NCBI GenBank assembly: GCA_013336025.1
Contig: JAAXUM010000038.1
Span: 1-9,684, forward strand
DNA length: 9,684 nucleotides
From: Chlorobiaceae bacterium
Lineage (GTDB): Bacteria > Bacteroidota > Chlorobiia > Chlorobiales > Chlorobiaceae
Reading direction: 5' to 3'
In this document: positions 1 through 7,015 of the stretch, one piece after another
Position numbering within the stretch: position 1 is the stretch's first letter
Layout of the letters: each line of letters starts with the position of its first letter
Program-made: the position numbers and the translations under genes
Notes under the pieces: generated by a model
Told to the model about the DNA's origin: nothing
What the model saw: only the letters and a program-made list of their open reading frames with translations
Databases searched by the model: none

Positions 1-205
1 CTGCAGCCTCAGAGGTTATCTGCGATGCATAGGGAGTATTCTTTTTTGACCCTTTGAATCCGTTTTTTCCTGCACTTGACCAGGAAACCGTATTTCCGAG
101 CACATCGGTTATCGTCACCATAATATTATTGAACGACGCCTTGATATGCACAGTACCCTCAGGGGTAACCTTGACTTTCTTTTTTTTCCTGCTTACTGTT
201 GCCAT
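1..205 (-). CDS. rpsK: 30S ribosomal protein S11, N-terminal part (runs off window)
   Basis: S11 sits on the platform of the small subunit near the E site and contacts the 3' part of 16S rRNA. I translated the minus strand from the ATG at 205-203. It opens [20 protein letters not shown] and continues through conserved S11 blocks: [22 protein letters not shown] near residues 26-47, then [14 protein letters not shown] near 49-62. The first 68 codons are visible and the gene leaves the window at position 1; the family is usually about 125-130 residues. It follows rpsM by 46 bases in the usual alpha-operon order. The Shine-Dalgarno signal is moderate: AAGAG about ten bases upstream, with an AAGG too close to the ATG to be ideal. 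Confidence 0.96.
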   Translation of the reverse strand, partial: MATVSRKKKKVKVTPEGTVHIKASFNNIMVTITDVLGNTVSWSSAGKNGFKGSKKNTPYASQITSEAA

Positions 206-251
206 GACCTTACACTCTTAAGTCTCAAAGTTTGTTAATACCTGTGGATTA

Positions 252-629
252 CTACTTCTTGGTCGCCTTCTTCTTGCCTGCGACAGTTTTGCGCTTTCCT
301 TTCCTTGTTCTTGCATTGGTTTGCGTTCTCTGACCGCGAACAGGCAAAGATCTTCTGTGACGCAACCCCCTGTAACAACCAATGTCCATCAGACGCTTTA
401 CCGCAAGCTGCTGCTCACCGCGAGCCTGGCCCTCAACTTTGTAATCCTCGGCAATAATTTCTCTTATTGCATGCGCCTCTTCATCATTCAATTCAGATAT
501 TTTTCTGTCAGGAGCAATACCTGCCCGCTGAAGAATACTCTGTGCTGATGTCTTCCCAATCCCATAAACATGCGTCAAAGCAATAACGGCATGCTTGTTT
601 AACGGCAAATTTACCCCAGCTATCCTCAT
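252..629 (-). CDS. rpsM: 30S ribosomal protein S13
   Basis: S13 is a head protein of the small subunit. It makes intersubunit bridges to the large subunit and its basic tail reaches toward the P-site tRNA. The 125-residue product begins [20 protein letters not shown], has the YGIGKTSAQ helix-two-turn-helix region near 22-30, and the family signature [15 protein letters not shown] at 88-102. It ends in a lysine-rich tail ([16 protein letters not shown]). Length and start match the family, and the start is ATG. The leader just upstream is A-rich (AAAGAAAAC) with no clear Shine-Dalgarno. It lies 35 bases after rpmJ and 46 before rpsK, as in alpha operons. Confidence 0.98.
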   Translation of the reverse strand: MRIAGVNLPLNKHAVIALTHVYGIGKTSAQSILQRAGIAPDRKISELNDEEAHAIREIIAEDYKVEGQARGEQQLAVKRLMDIGCYRGLRHRRSLPVRGQRTQTNARTRKGKRKTVAGKKKATKK

Positions 630-664
630 GTTTTCTTTAAGTTCTTTTAATTAATTCCTGAAGA

Positions 665-781
665 TCAACCCTGGCGCTGCTTATGGCTTGGATTTACTTT
701 GCAAATCACAAATCTTTTACCTTTACGCTTAATAATGCGACAGTGCTCACAGCGCTTTTTGATAGATGAATATATTTTCAT
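665..781 (-). CDS. rpmJ: 50S ribosomal protein L36, zinc-binding form
   Basis: This 38-codon gene was found by reading the minus strand from the ATG at 781-779 to the TGA at 667-665. The product begins [20 protein letters not shown] and ends [10 protein letters not shown]36 is a very small protein of the large subunit that braces 23S rRNA helices. The four zinc ligands of the C+ type are all present: Cys11, Cys14, Cys27 and His33. Length equals the usual 37-38 residues. GGAG lies six bases before the ATG, a good ribosome-binding site. The gene follows infA after a 110-base gap, the longest gap in the window apart from the tRNA-bearing one, and precedes rpsM. Confidence 0.97.
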   Translation of the reverse strand: MKIYSSIKKRCEHCRIIKRKGKRFVICKVNPSHKQRQG

Positions 782-797
782 AGTTAACTCCACATGC

Positions 798-824
798 AAA
801 AAATGAATCGAATCTTTCGAATTC
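798..824 (-). promoter_or_regulatory. Small stem-loop followed by T6 in the infA-rpmJ gap
   Basis: On the minus strand GAATTCGAA, a three-base loop AGA and TTCGATTC form an eight-pair stem with one bulged T. It is followed at once by ATTTTTTG. The shape resembles a weak intrinsic terminator or attenuator, but the stem is AT-rich and short, and essential genes lie downstream, so full termination is unlikely. Function is inferred only. Confidence 0.3.
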
Positions 825-837
825 TGAAAAGGCATTT

Positions 838-866
838 AATGTAATAAATAAAGAACAAACAATCAA
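838..866 (-). promoter_or_regulatory. Possible internal sigma70-type promoter before rpmJ
   Basis: On the minus strand TTGATT (866-861) and TACATT (843-838) are separated by 17 bases. Each box matches the consensus at four of six positions. The placement would give the rpmJ-rpsM-rpsK segment its own start. Such matches are common in AT-rich DNA and this one overlaps a stem-loop, so confidence is low. Confidence 0.2.
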
Positions 867-885
867 CAGGCTGTTTGCTTTATTT
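846..885 (-). promoter_or_regulatory. Stem-loop just downstream of infA
   Basis: Seven to eight bases after the infA stop codon the transcript can fold: AAATAAAGCAAACA (885-872), a ten-base loop, then TGTTTGTTCTTTATTT (861-846). This gives 14 pairs (8 plus 6) with two extra bases bulged on the 3' arm. No long T-run follows, so it does not look like a standard terminator. It could be a processing or stability element at the end of the secY-map-infA part of the message, or part of an alpha-operon leader. The fold is seen; the role is inference. Confidence 0.45.
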
Positions 886-891
886 CTCTTC

Positions 892-1110
892 TTATTTATA
901 TCGATAGGTAATACGACCTTTTGTAATGTCGTATGGGGATATCTGTACCTTCACTTTGTCACCAGCTAAAATTCTGATATAGTGCATGCGAATTTTACCG
1001 GAAACGTGTGCAAGCACTTCGAGCCCGTTTTCAAGTTTTACCTTGAACTGTGCATTTGGAAGGGCATCAAGTATAACTCCTTCAATTTCAATTGCTTCTT
1101 CTTTGGCCAA
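892..1110 (-). CDS. infA: Translation initiation factor IF-1 (TTG start)
   Basis: IF-1 binds the A site of the 30S subunit and supports IF-2 and IF-3 during initiation. The 72-residue product is one OB-fold domain and has exactly the common family length. It begins [20 protein letters not shown] and includes [20 protein letters not shown] near 22-41 and the closing [12 protein letters not shown]. The start codon is TTG (minus strand 1110-1108), fixed by the conserved MAKEE start and by AAGGGG eight to nine bases upstream; no ATG is available in frame nearby. It follows map by 38 bases. A UUG start is notable in a gene for an initiation factor. Confidence 0.97.
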   Translation of the reverse strand: MAKEEAIEIEGVILDALPNAQFKVKLENGLEVLAHVSGKIRMHYIRILAGDKVKVQISPYDITKGRITYRYK

Positions 1111-1148
1111 TGGTCAGTTCCCCTTGTTTCTGTAAGGTGTGTTATTCT

Positions 1149-1946
1149 TCAGCAAATATGCTCTGGCAGACGGGAGCAGGTAAGAACCTCAGCCTTATCC
1201 GGTCTGACAATAATCGTATGTTCAAAATGTGCAGAGGGCTTTCCATCCTCAGTAACAGCAACCCATCCGCCTCTGCGGCTGACAGCCTTTCTTGACCGGC
1301 CTAATGCTATCATAGGCTCAATAGCAAGAGCCATTCCTTTAACCAGCCGTACTCCGGTATTCTTTCTCCCGTAGTTGGGCACCGCAGGGTCTTCATGCAG
1401 CTCACTTCCGATACCGTGACCCACCATATTTTCAATAACACTGAATCCATAAGAGCGTGCATGTTCTTCAATCGCCGAAGAAATATCATGGAGCCGATTG
1501 CCTTCAACAGCCATAGCAATCCCTTTTTCAAGAGACTCCCTTGTTACTTCCACAAGCTTGCGTACAGCCGGATCAATAGTTCCTATGATAAAGGTTCTGG
1601 CAGCATCTCCATGATAGCCGCTTTTATAAACTCCGCAGTCAACGGAAACAATGTCCCCCTCCCTGATAATCTTTTTAGGACTCGGAACACCATGCACAAC
1701 CTCTTCATTTATTGAAACACAGAGCGTTGCCGGATAGGGAGTCACATCAGGATCCCCTTTGGGGGCATAGTTCAAAAAACTTGGTACGGCATGATGATCC
1801 CTGATGAACTGCTCAGCCATCTCATCAAGCTGCCTGGTTGTCATTCCTGAACGTATCTCCTGTTCAAGCATGTCGAGTGTCAAGGCTACAAGCATACCTG
1901 ACTCTCTCATCAAATCAATTTCCCTCTCGCTCTTTATTGTTATCAT
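1149..1946 (-). CDS. map: Methionine aminopeptidase, type I
   Basis: This cytosolic metalloenzyme removes the initiator methionine from nascent proteins when the second residue is small. The 265-residue product has the pita-bread fold motifs in order. Metal ligands can be placed by family comparison as Asp103 (SVDCG), Asp114 (YHGDAARTF), His177 (MVGHGIG), Glu210 (LAIEP) and Glu242 (HFEHT). His85 in VVHGVPS is the substrate-side histidine. There is no N-terminal zinc-finger extension, so it is the short bacterial type Ia form. The start is ATG at 1946. AAGGAG lies eight bases upstream and overlaps the secY stop codon (TAAGGAG), which suggests translational coupling. No adk gene separates it from secY. 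Confidence 0.98.
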   Translation of the reverse strand: MITIKSEREIDLMRESGMLVALTLDMLEQEIRSGMTTRQLDEMAEQFIRDHHAVPSFLNYAPKGDPDVTPYPATLCVSINEEVVHGVPSPKKIIREGDIVSVDCGVYKSGYHGDAARTFIIGTIDPAVRKLVEVTRESLEKGIAMAVEGNRLHDISSAIEEHARSYGFSVIENMVGHGIGSELHEDPAVPNYGRKNTGVRLVKGMALAIEPMIALGRSRKAVSRRGGWVAVTEDGKPSAHFEHTIIVRPDKAEVLTCSRLPEHIC

Positions 1947-1950
1947 TGCA

Positions 1951-1961
1951 GCAGCTCCTTA
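1951..1961 (-). promoter_or_regulatory. map ribosome-binding site overlapping the secY stop codon
   Basis: The minus strand reads TAAGGAGCTGC here. The TAA ends secY and the AAGGAG is the Shine-Dalgarno for the map ATG eight bases further on. A ribosome finishing SecY is placed directly on the map initiation region, so coupled translation is likely (inference). Confidence 0.7.
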
Positions 1962-3290
1962 AGGCCGTTGACGACTGCGAGTTTTTCCTGTCTTCATAAA
2001 CCCGTCATAGTGACGCATCAGAAGATGGCTTTCAACCTGCTGCAACGTGTCAAGACCGACACCTACAATAATAAGAAGACTCGTTCCTCCAAAAAACTGC
2101 GCAAACCCTGGAGTCACGTTGGCAAATTTGGTAAGAAACGTTGGGAGAACGGCAATAACTGCAAGTGATACGGCACCCGGAAGAGTGATACGAGTAAGAA
2201 TATTATCGATAAAATCCGCTGTACTTTTACCCGGCCTGACACCCGGAATAAAACCACCCTGACGCCTCATGGTATCGGCAACCTCTTTCGGATTGAAGGC
2301 AATTGCGGTATAAAAGTATGTGAAAAAGACAATCATGGTACCGAACATCAGCGCATACCACCAGGAATCATAGGCAAGAATTCGTGCTACGCTCTGCATC
2401 ACCTCGTTTTCAGGGAAAAAAGAAAGAAAAGTACCCGGAAGGAACATGATGGACTGAGCGAATATGATGGGCATAACACCTGCCGTGTTAATCCGCATCG
2501 GAATGTACTGTGTACTTCCCCCATAAACCTTTCTACCCACAACTCTTTTTGCATGCTGTACCGGAATACGACGGGTTCCAACAGTCAGCAGTACAACAAA
2601 AGCCACGATTACAACCATCAGCGCAAGAATAATGATCTCAATGATCCAGTTCTTGCTTCCAAGCGATACTGAACGGAATTCAGATACAAGTGATTGCGGG
2701 AAACGTGCAAGAATACCGATCATGATAATAAGAGAAATACCGTTTCCTATTCCACGCTCTGTTATTCTTTCCCCCAGCCACATCACAAAAACAGTACTTG
2801 CCGTCAGAACAATAACAGCCGTTACTGTAAAAAATATTCCTGTGTCGGGGACTACTACCCGCCCGAATGATGCAGGGCTCGAAAGACTCACACTTACACC
2901 CCATGACTGAAGCGCTGCAATCAGCACGGTTCCGTATCTTGTCATCTGATTGATTCTCTGCCGTCCCTCTTCTCCCTCTTTCTGCAGTTTCTGGAAGTAG
3001 GGCGTTACGGCTCCAAGCAACTGGACAATAATTGAAGCCGAGATATAGGGCATAATGCCTAAAGAAAAAATAGACGCCCTTGCAAAAGCACCTCCTACAA
3101 AGAGATCAAACAGTCCGAAAAGATCGTTTGCATGGGATGGAGTCGCTCCTGCAACCGCAGTCATATCCACCCCGGGTATTGTAATGTGGGAACCTAACCT
3201 GTAGATAAACAACAAAAGAAGCGTATAAAGAATCCTTTGGCGAAGTTCAGGAATTTTATTGATGTTCCTAATACTTTCAGTAAGCTTCAT
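1959..3290 (-). CDS. secY: Preprotein translocase channel subunit SecY
   Basis: SecY is the inner-membrane channel through which SecA or the ribosome passes secreted and membrane proteins. The 443-residue length and motifs are typical. The first membrane segment is near 20-36 (ILYTLLLLFIYRLG), then LGIMPYISASIIVQLL at 78-92. GERITERGIGNGISLIIMIG is at 173-192. Further hydrophobic segments lie near 152-172, 215-238, 268-292, 311-332, 368-386 and 398-413, consistent with ten spans. The conserved cytosolic loop NPKEVADTMRRQGGFIPG is at 333-350, and the tail HLLMRHYDGFMKTGK follows the last span. The start is ATG, 18 bases after the rplO stop, with only a weak AAGAAAA leader. It sits between rplO and map. 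Confidence 0.98.
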   Translation of the reverse strand: MKLTESIRNINKIPELRQRILYTLLLLFIYRLGSHITIPGVDMTAVAGATPSHANDLFGLFDLFVGGAFARASIFSLGIMPYISASIIVQLLGAVTPYFQKLQKEGEEGRQRINQMTRYGTVLIAALQSWGVSVSLSSPASFGRVVVPDTGIFFTVTAVIVLTASTVFVMWLGERITERGIGNGISLIIMIGILARFPQSLVSEFRSVSLGSKNWIIEIIILALMVVIVAFVVLLTVGTRRIPVQHAKRVVGRKVYGGSTQYIPMRINTAGVMPIIFAQSIMFLPGTFLSFFPENEVMQSVARILAYDSWWYALMFGTMIVFFTYFYTAIAFNPKEVADTMRRQGGFIPGVRPGKSTADFIDNILTRITLPGAVSLAVIAVLPTFLTKFANVTPGFAQFFGGTSLLIIVGVGLDTLQQVESHLLMRHYDGFMKTGKTRSRQRP

Positions 3291-3308
3291 GGCGTTTTCT
3301 TAAGGTGT

Positions 3309-3866
3309 TCAGGGCTTGGCAGATTTTTTGACTCTTTTAACCAGTTTTGCTTTTGGCTTCAAAAGAGCTTCCTCAACCGGCAGATCCCTGACCTTCGAAG
3401 CTTCTTCAAGCGTACGGAATGCCTTGATAACCTGGCCACCGGCTTTTATAATTTTCTCTTCAGCGCTCTTGCTGAAAAAATGCGCGGTGATCTTTATTGC
3501 CGTGGTGATCTCACCGTTTCCAAGAATCTTGAAATAGTCAGCAAAACTTCCGCTGCATAAAGCTTTCAGATCATAAACAGAGATATCTTCCCCGGTTATC
3601 AGACCATCCTGAATCCACTCCTCCAACTGTGAGAGATTGAGTGTTTTTACAGGCTTTCTCTGAGGAGATGTAAACCCGAATTTAGGAAGTCTTCTGTATA
3701 CAGGAACCTGTCCGCCTTCATTGATAGGTTTCTGATAACCGCTTCTTGCCTGCTGACCTTTATTACCCTTGCCGGCAGTTGTGCCGTTTCCTGATCCCTG
3801 TCCGCGTCCGACACGCTTTTTATTTTTAACCGCGCCTGCTGCAGGACGAAGTGAACTTAAATCCAT
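3309..3866 (-). CDS. rplO: 50S ribosomal protein L15 with extended C-terminus
   Basis: L15 is a late-assembling core protein of the large subunit. The N-terminal glycine- and basic-rich arm (KNKKRVGRGQGSGNGTTAGK, 14-33) threads into 23S rRNA. The globular part includes GGQVPVYRRLPKFGF (51-65), and the family signature region runs from about 113 to 144, ending KIIKAGG. Most bacterial L15 proteins stop close to that point (E. coli has 144 residues). This one continues to 185, ending in a lysine-rich run (KPKAKLVKRVKKSAKP). I see no frameshift: the same frame runs through to TGA. The start is ATG, with AGGGA about nine bases upstream. It lies 33 bases after rpmD. Confidence 0.97.
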   Translation of the reverse strand: MDLSSLRPAAGAVKNKKRVGRGQGSGNGTTAGKGNKGQQARSGYQKPINEGGQVPVYRRLPKFGFTSPQRKPVKTLNLSQLEEWIQDGLITGEDISVYDLKALCSGSFADYFKILGNGEITTAIKITAHFFSKSAEEKIIKAGGQVIKAFRTLEEASKVRDLPVEEALLKPKAKLVKRVKKSAKP

Positions 3867-3899
3867 GGTGTGAATTCCCTACTTGCTATTAGTAAAAAT

Positions 3900-4085
3900 C
3901 TACTGTTCCTCAACCTTGACAAGGTGCTGAACAACCCTGATCTGCCCTCTCAGGCACGGATTGTCCTCTTTATCAACATGGTAATTTGGTCTGCCGAGAC
4001 CAAGAGCCTTTATCGTGGCCTTCTGTTTTTTCGTGCTGCCAATAACACTGCGCACCTGTGTAATCTTTAATTTTTTCTCACTCAT
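3900..4085 (-). CDS. rpmD: 50S ribosomal protein L30
   Basis: L30 is a small protein on the large subunit. The 61-residue product begins MSEKKLKITQVRSVIGSTKK, which matches the start of the family, with LGLGRPNYHVDKEDNPCLRG in the middle. A longer reading from a TTG at 4112 would overlap the rpsE end and add nine residues unlike L30. I chose the ATG at 4085, which has AAAGAGA about ten bases upstream. The gap to the rpsE stop is 16 bases. Its place between S5 and L15 is the standard spc order. The length is normal (about 58-61 residues). Confidence 0.96.
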   Translation of the reverse strand: MSEKKLKITQVRSVIGSTKKQKATIKALGLGRPNYHVDKEDNPCLRGQIRVVQHLVKVEEQ

Positions 4086-4101
4086 GATCAAATTGTCTCT
4101 T

Positions 4102-4620
4102 TTAGCTTTCAAAAACCTCTTTCAGGCTCTTAGAACGTCGTTCTCCAACCTCATAAGCATCTGACATACTCTGCAGACCTTTGATTGCTGCTTTAACAAC
4201 GTTGTGGGGATTTGATGAGCCAAGTGACTTGGTAAGAACATCATGAATCCCGGCCATTTCAAGAACCGCCCTTACAGCACCGCCGGCAATCAAACCGGTA
4301 CCGGGAGTAGCGGGCTTCATCAATACCTTTGCAGATCCGTACTTTGCAATAATCTGGTGTGGAATTGTACCTTTTACGATGGGAACCTTGATGACATTTT
4401 TCTTTCCGTCCTCAACTCCCTTTGCTATAGCGTCCTGTACTTCATTTGCTTTTCCAAGTCCGTATCCAACATGGCCTTCCTTATCCCCTACAACAATAAT
4501 AGCATTAAAACCAAAGCGTTTTCCGCCTTTTACAACCTTTGCTGTTCTGTTGATATGAACAAGTTTTTCCTTAAGATTCAGTTCGCCGGGTTTGATACTC
4601 CGTGCAGATGTTTTCGCCAT
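4102..4620 (-). CDS. rpsE: 30S ribosomal protein S5
   Basis: S5 lines the mRNA entry side of the small subunit and helps maintain decoding accuracy. The 172-residue protein has the N-terminal double-stranded-RNA-binding-like domain ([20 protein letters not shown], 20-39, then [11 protein letters not shown], 51-61). The second domain includes [20 protein letters not shown] (103-122) and ends [15 protein letters not shown]. The loop VKGGKRF (30-36) is the segment that carries spectinomycin-resistance changes in E. coli; it looks wild type here by family comparison. The start is ATG, with AAAGAGA seven to eight bases upstream, and 22 bases after rplR. Confidence 0.98.
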   Translation of the reverse strand: MAKTSARSIKPGELNLKEKLVHINRTAKVVKGGKRFGFNAIIVVGDKEGHVGYGLGKANEVQDAIAKGVEDGKKNVIKVPIVKGTIPHQIIAKYGSAKVLMKPATPGTGLIAGGAVRAVLEMAGIHDVLTKSLGSSNPHNVVKAAIKGLQSMSDAYEVGERRSKSLKEVFES

Positions 4621-4642
4621 TTACTTTCTCTTTGAAAAGTTT

Positions 4643-5002
4643 TTAAAAGACCAGTCCGGCTTCTCTCGCACCTTCAGCCAGAGCCTTAAGCCTGCCGTGA
4701 TAACGAAATCCGTTTCTGTCAAATACTACAGTTGTTATTCCCTTGGCCAGCGCCATCTCGGCAAGCTGCTTGCCAACAACAGTGCATACTGCCGATTTGG
4801 TTCCCTCAAGAGCCTTATTCTCCTTTGACATGCTTGAAACGGCTATAATTGTTTTGCCGTTATCATCATCAATCAATTGTGCATAAATCTGGGAGAGGCT
4901 TCTGTAAACACATAATCTCGGTTTTGCCAGGGTACCATGCACCTTAACCCGGCTTCTGTCTTTGATCTTTTGCCTCCGGGAGGCCTTATCGATTTGACTC
5001 AT
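4643..5002 (-). CDS. rplR: 50S ribosomal protein L18
   Basis: L18 binds 5S rRNA and, with L5, docks it on the large subunit. The 119-residue product begins [20 protein letters not shown], has [20 protein letters not shown] (27-46), and ends with the conserved block [20 protein letters not shown] followed by AREAGLVF. An in-frame TTG three codons upstream (5011) could extend it by MKR. I prefer the ATG at 5002 because it fits the usual family start. The initiation region is weak: GAAGAGA sits almost against the ATG and a GGTT lies further up. It follows rplF by 54 bases and precedes rpsE by 22. Confidence 0.96.
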   Translation of the reverse strand: MSQIDKASRRQKIKDRSRVKVHGTLAKPRLCVYRSLSQIYAQLIDDDNGKTIIAVSSMSKENKALEGTKSAVCTVVGKQLAEMALAKGITTVVFDRNGFRYHGRLKALAEGAREAGLVF

Positions 5003-5056
5003 TCTCTTCAACCATATAAATGTTAATGCCTGTAAATTGCAGTGCTCAACCAGCGA

Positions 5057-5596
5057 TTACTTGCCAGCCGCCTTACCTTCCTTTCTACGGATAACCTCAC
5101 CTTCATACTTGATACCCTTGCCTCGGTACGGTTCAGGCTTTCTGAATGACCGGATCTTTGCTGCTACCTGTCCGACAAGCGCTTTATCAATACCACTGAC
5201 AAGAATCGTAGTCTGATCAGGAACCTGTATGGTTATCTCATCCGGAGCCTTGAAATAAATCATATGTGAATAGCCAAGGGTCAATGCAAGAAACTCGTTC
5301 TTAATCTCAGCACGATAACCGACACCTGCAATTTCAAGTTTTCTTGTAAAGCCTTTCGTAACGCCTTCTACCATGTTGCTTACCAGCACACGATAGAGAC
5401 CATGCATCGCTTTGGCTTTTTTCGTATCATCGATTCTCTGCACGGTAACAACGCCGTCCTGTTCAGTAATGGTAACCTGTGGTGTCAGAGACTGCTGAAG
5501 CACTCCTTTCGGCCCGGTTACGGTTATATCGGTATCAGTGATCTCTATTTTAGCCTGATTGCTCAGGGGTATCGGCATTTTTCCTATTCTTGACAT
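5057..5596 (-). CDS. rplF: 50S ribosomal protein L6
   Basis: L6 sits near the factor-binding site and sarcin-ricin loop of the large subunit. The 179-residue product begins MSRIGKMPIPLSNQAKIEIT and has two related alpha/beta domains of about 80 residues each. The conserved joining region is TRKLEIAGVGYRAEI (84-98), and the C-terminal family signature PEPYRGKGIKY is at 154-164. Length and both ends match the family. The start is ATG; only a GAGAG-type sequence lies upstream, so initiation may depend on coupling to rpsH, which ends 26 bases earlier. Confidence 0.98.
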   Translation of the reverse strand: MSRIGKMPIPLSNQAKIEITDTDITVTGPKGVLQQSLTPQVTITEQDGVVTVQRIDDTKKAKAMHGLYRVLVSNMVEGVTKGFTRKLEIAGVGYRAEIKNEFLALTLGYSHMIYFKAPDEITIQVPDQTTILVSGIDKALVGQVAAKIRSFRKPEPYRGKGIKYEGEVIRRKEGKAAGK

Positions 5597-5622
5597 GATA
5601 TTCTGATGCTCTCGCTTATGAA

Positions 5623-6018
5623 TTAATAGATACGAAACAGAACTTCTCCACCGACACCCTGTGCTCTTGCTTCCTTATCGGTAATAATTCCTTTCGATGA
5701 CGAAAGAATGTACAGTCCAAGACCACCGAGATATTTTTTTATATCCTTTCCGTCATAGACCCTTCTTCCCGGCTTGCTCACCCTTGTAATCTCTTTGATT
5801 GCAGATTCGCCGGTTGCGCCATACTTCAATTCGACCCGAATAATAGGGAATTTATCGGTAGTGATAACCGTAAAATTCTTGATGTACCCTTTTTCGAGAA
5901 GGAGTTGTGACATATTCTCCCTGAGCTTTGAATAGGGTATATCGGTCGTTTTGTTTCTTGCTCTTCCCGCGTTTCTTATACGGGTGATAAAATCTGCAAT
6001 AGAATCCGTTACAGGCAT
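5623..6018 (-). CDS. rpsH: 30S ribosomal protein S8
   Basis: S8 binds helix 21 of 16S rRNA early in small-subunit assembly. In E. coli it also represses the spc operon by binding the mRNA around the rplE start. The 131-residue product begins [20 protein letters not shown]. It contains [12 protein letters not shown] (82-93) and the C-terminal RNA-binding signature region [17 protein letters not shown] (101-117), ending [11 protein letters not shown]. Length is normal. The start is ATG with no evident Shine-Dalgarno. A 66-base gap separates it from rpsN and holds an A/G-rich stretch but no convincing structure. Confidence 0.98.
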   Translation of the reverse strand: MPVTDSIADFITRIRNAGRARNKTTDIPYSKLRENMSQLLLEKGYIKNFTVITTDKFPIIRVELKYGATGESAIKEITRVSKPGRRVYDGKDIKKYLGGLGLYILSSSKGIITDKEARAQGVGGEVLFRIY

Positions 6019-6084
6019 GGCAAACGTTGGTTACTTTTCAAAATGAACAACTATCTCTCTTCTTCTTCGTACAAATGAACGGAC

Positions 6085-6354
6085 TTACCAGCTAGCCTTT
6101 TTTACGCCAGGCAGTTTCCCCTCAAGTGCAAATTTACGGAACATATGCCGACACAGACCAAACTTCGCATAAACACTGCGTCCTCTGCCGGTAAGCGTGC
6201 AACGGCTTCTTACTCTTGTTGCAGCACTGTCTCTCGGAAGCTTGCGAAGTGCTTCATAATCTCCCGCTTTGATCAACTCTTCCCTTTTGGCTGCGTACTT
6301 CTCTACAAGCCTTTTCCTTTTCTCATTTCTCGCTATAATGCTTTTCTTGGCCAT
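6085..6354 (-). CDS. rpsN: 30S ribosomal protein S14, long zinc-free form
   Basis: S14 is a head protein of the small subunit, packed against S3 and S10. The 89-residue product begins [20 protein letters not shown] and ends with the family block [20 protein letters not shown] followed by KASW. It has only two cysteines (52 and 68), not a pair of CxxC motifs, so it is the long C- form and not the short zinc-binding form of about 61 residues. The start is ATG, 17 bases after the rplE stop, with no Shine-Dalgarno visible. The position between L5 and S8 is standard. Confidence 0.98.
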
Positions 6355-6371
6355 CGTGGTTTTTCAATAAG

Positions 6372-6959
6372 TTAGTTGTTCTTCTTTTTGAACGGCATAC
6401 CAAGTTCCGCAAGCAGTACATACGCCTCTTCATCAGTTGCGGCAGAGGTAACAAAACTGATATCCATACCGCATATTCTCGGCACTTTATCAATATCAAT
6501 CTCAGGGAAAATTATCTGTTCCCTGATTCCTGCTGTGTAATTTCCTCTTCCGTCGAAACTTGTATTGCTTAAACCGCGGAAATCACGAATTCTGGGTACG
6601 GCTATGCTTACAAAACGATCGAGGAACTCATACATTTTTTTTCTGCGGAGAGTAACGCGACAGCCAATTGCCTGGTTTTCACGCAGTTTAAAATTGGATA
6701 TGGCTTTTCTTGATTTACGAACCTGTGGCTTCTGACCGGTTATCTGGCCAAGTTCCTGCATCGCTGTTTCAAGAAGCTTTGGCTCTGCTGCTGCTTCTCC
6801 AACGCCTATGTTAATGGCGATTTTCTGAAGTTTCGGTACCATCATCACATTGCTGTACTGAAAGCGCTCCATCATTACAGGAACTACTTTTTCCCGGTAG
6901 AAACTTTCAAGGCGTGCTTCAACCCGTTCTTCAGGCGTCTCATCTTTTTTTCTCGTCAT
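6372..6959 (-). CDS. rplE: 50S ribosomal protein L5
   Basis: L5 holds 5S rRNA in the central protuberance and contacts the P-site tRNA. The 195-residue product carries the family blocks [20 protein letters not shown] (33-52), [20 protein letters not shown] (76-95), [13 protein letters not shown] (119-131) and [17 protein letters not shown] (139-155). It is about 15 residues longer than E. coli L5 (179). The extra part is a charged N-terminal segment ([20 protein letters not shown]). The start is ATG at 6959. There is no clear Shine-Dalgarno, and a stem-loop lies 19 bases upstream. A five-codon out-of-frame reading (MNIRR) ends in an ATGA overlap with this start. Confidence 0.97.
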   Translation of the reverse strand: MTRKKDETPEERVEARLESFYREKVVPVMMERFQYSNVMMVPKLQKIAINIGVGEAAAEPKLLETAMQELGQITGQKPQVRKSRKAISNFKLRENQAIGCRVTLRRKKMYEFLDRFVSIAVPRIRDFRGLSNTSFDGRGNYTAGIREQIIFPEIDIDKVPRICGMDISFVTSAATDEEAYVLLAELGMPFKKKNN

Positions 6960-6978
6960 CTTCGGATATTCATTTTCA

Positions 6979-7000
6979 CAGGATGGTCTTGGTCATCCTG
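6979..7000 (-). promoter_or_regulatory. Stem-loop in the rplX-rplE gap
   Basis: The minus strand has CAGGATG, an eight-base loop ACCAAGAC, and CATCCTG, a perfect seven-pair stem. It begins 16 bases after the rplX stop codon and ends 19 bases before the rplE ATG. The location equals that of the S8 repressor site of the E. coli spc operon (established there). The simple fold seen here lacks the internal bulges of the classical S8 site, so a regulatory role is only a candidate. It has no T-run and is not a terminator. Confidence 0.45.
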
Positions 7001-7015
7001 ATATTGACAAAACAG

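Noticed and set aside
982..1374. Plus-strand open frame of 130 codons opposite map and infA
   Set aside because: It lies antisense to two firmly identified genes, has no recognisable domain, and is cysteine/phenylalanine-rich in the way expected of an antisense shadow.
4086..4112. Longer L30 start at TTG 4112
   Set aside because: It overlaps the rpsE end and adds nine residues not expected in L30; the ATG at 4085 gives the normal start and length.
3900..4620. Spectinomycin-resistance type change in S5
   Set aside because: The VKGGKRF loop looks like the sensitive form by family comparison.
5003..5011. Longer L18 start at TTG 5011
   Set aside because: It adds only three residues and an ATG follows at once; the MSQID start fits the family better, though the TTG cannot be fully excluded.
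6372..6374. Possible frameshift or truncation in the L5-S14 region
   Set aside because: Both proteins read through from normal starts to normal ends with all conserved blocks.
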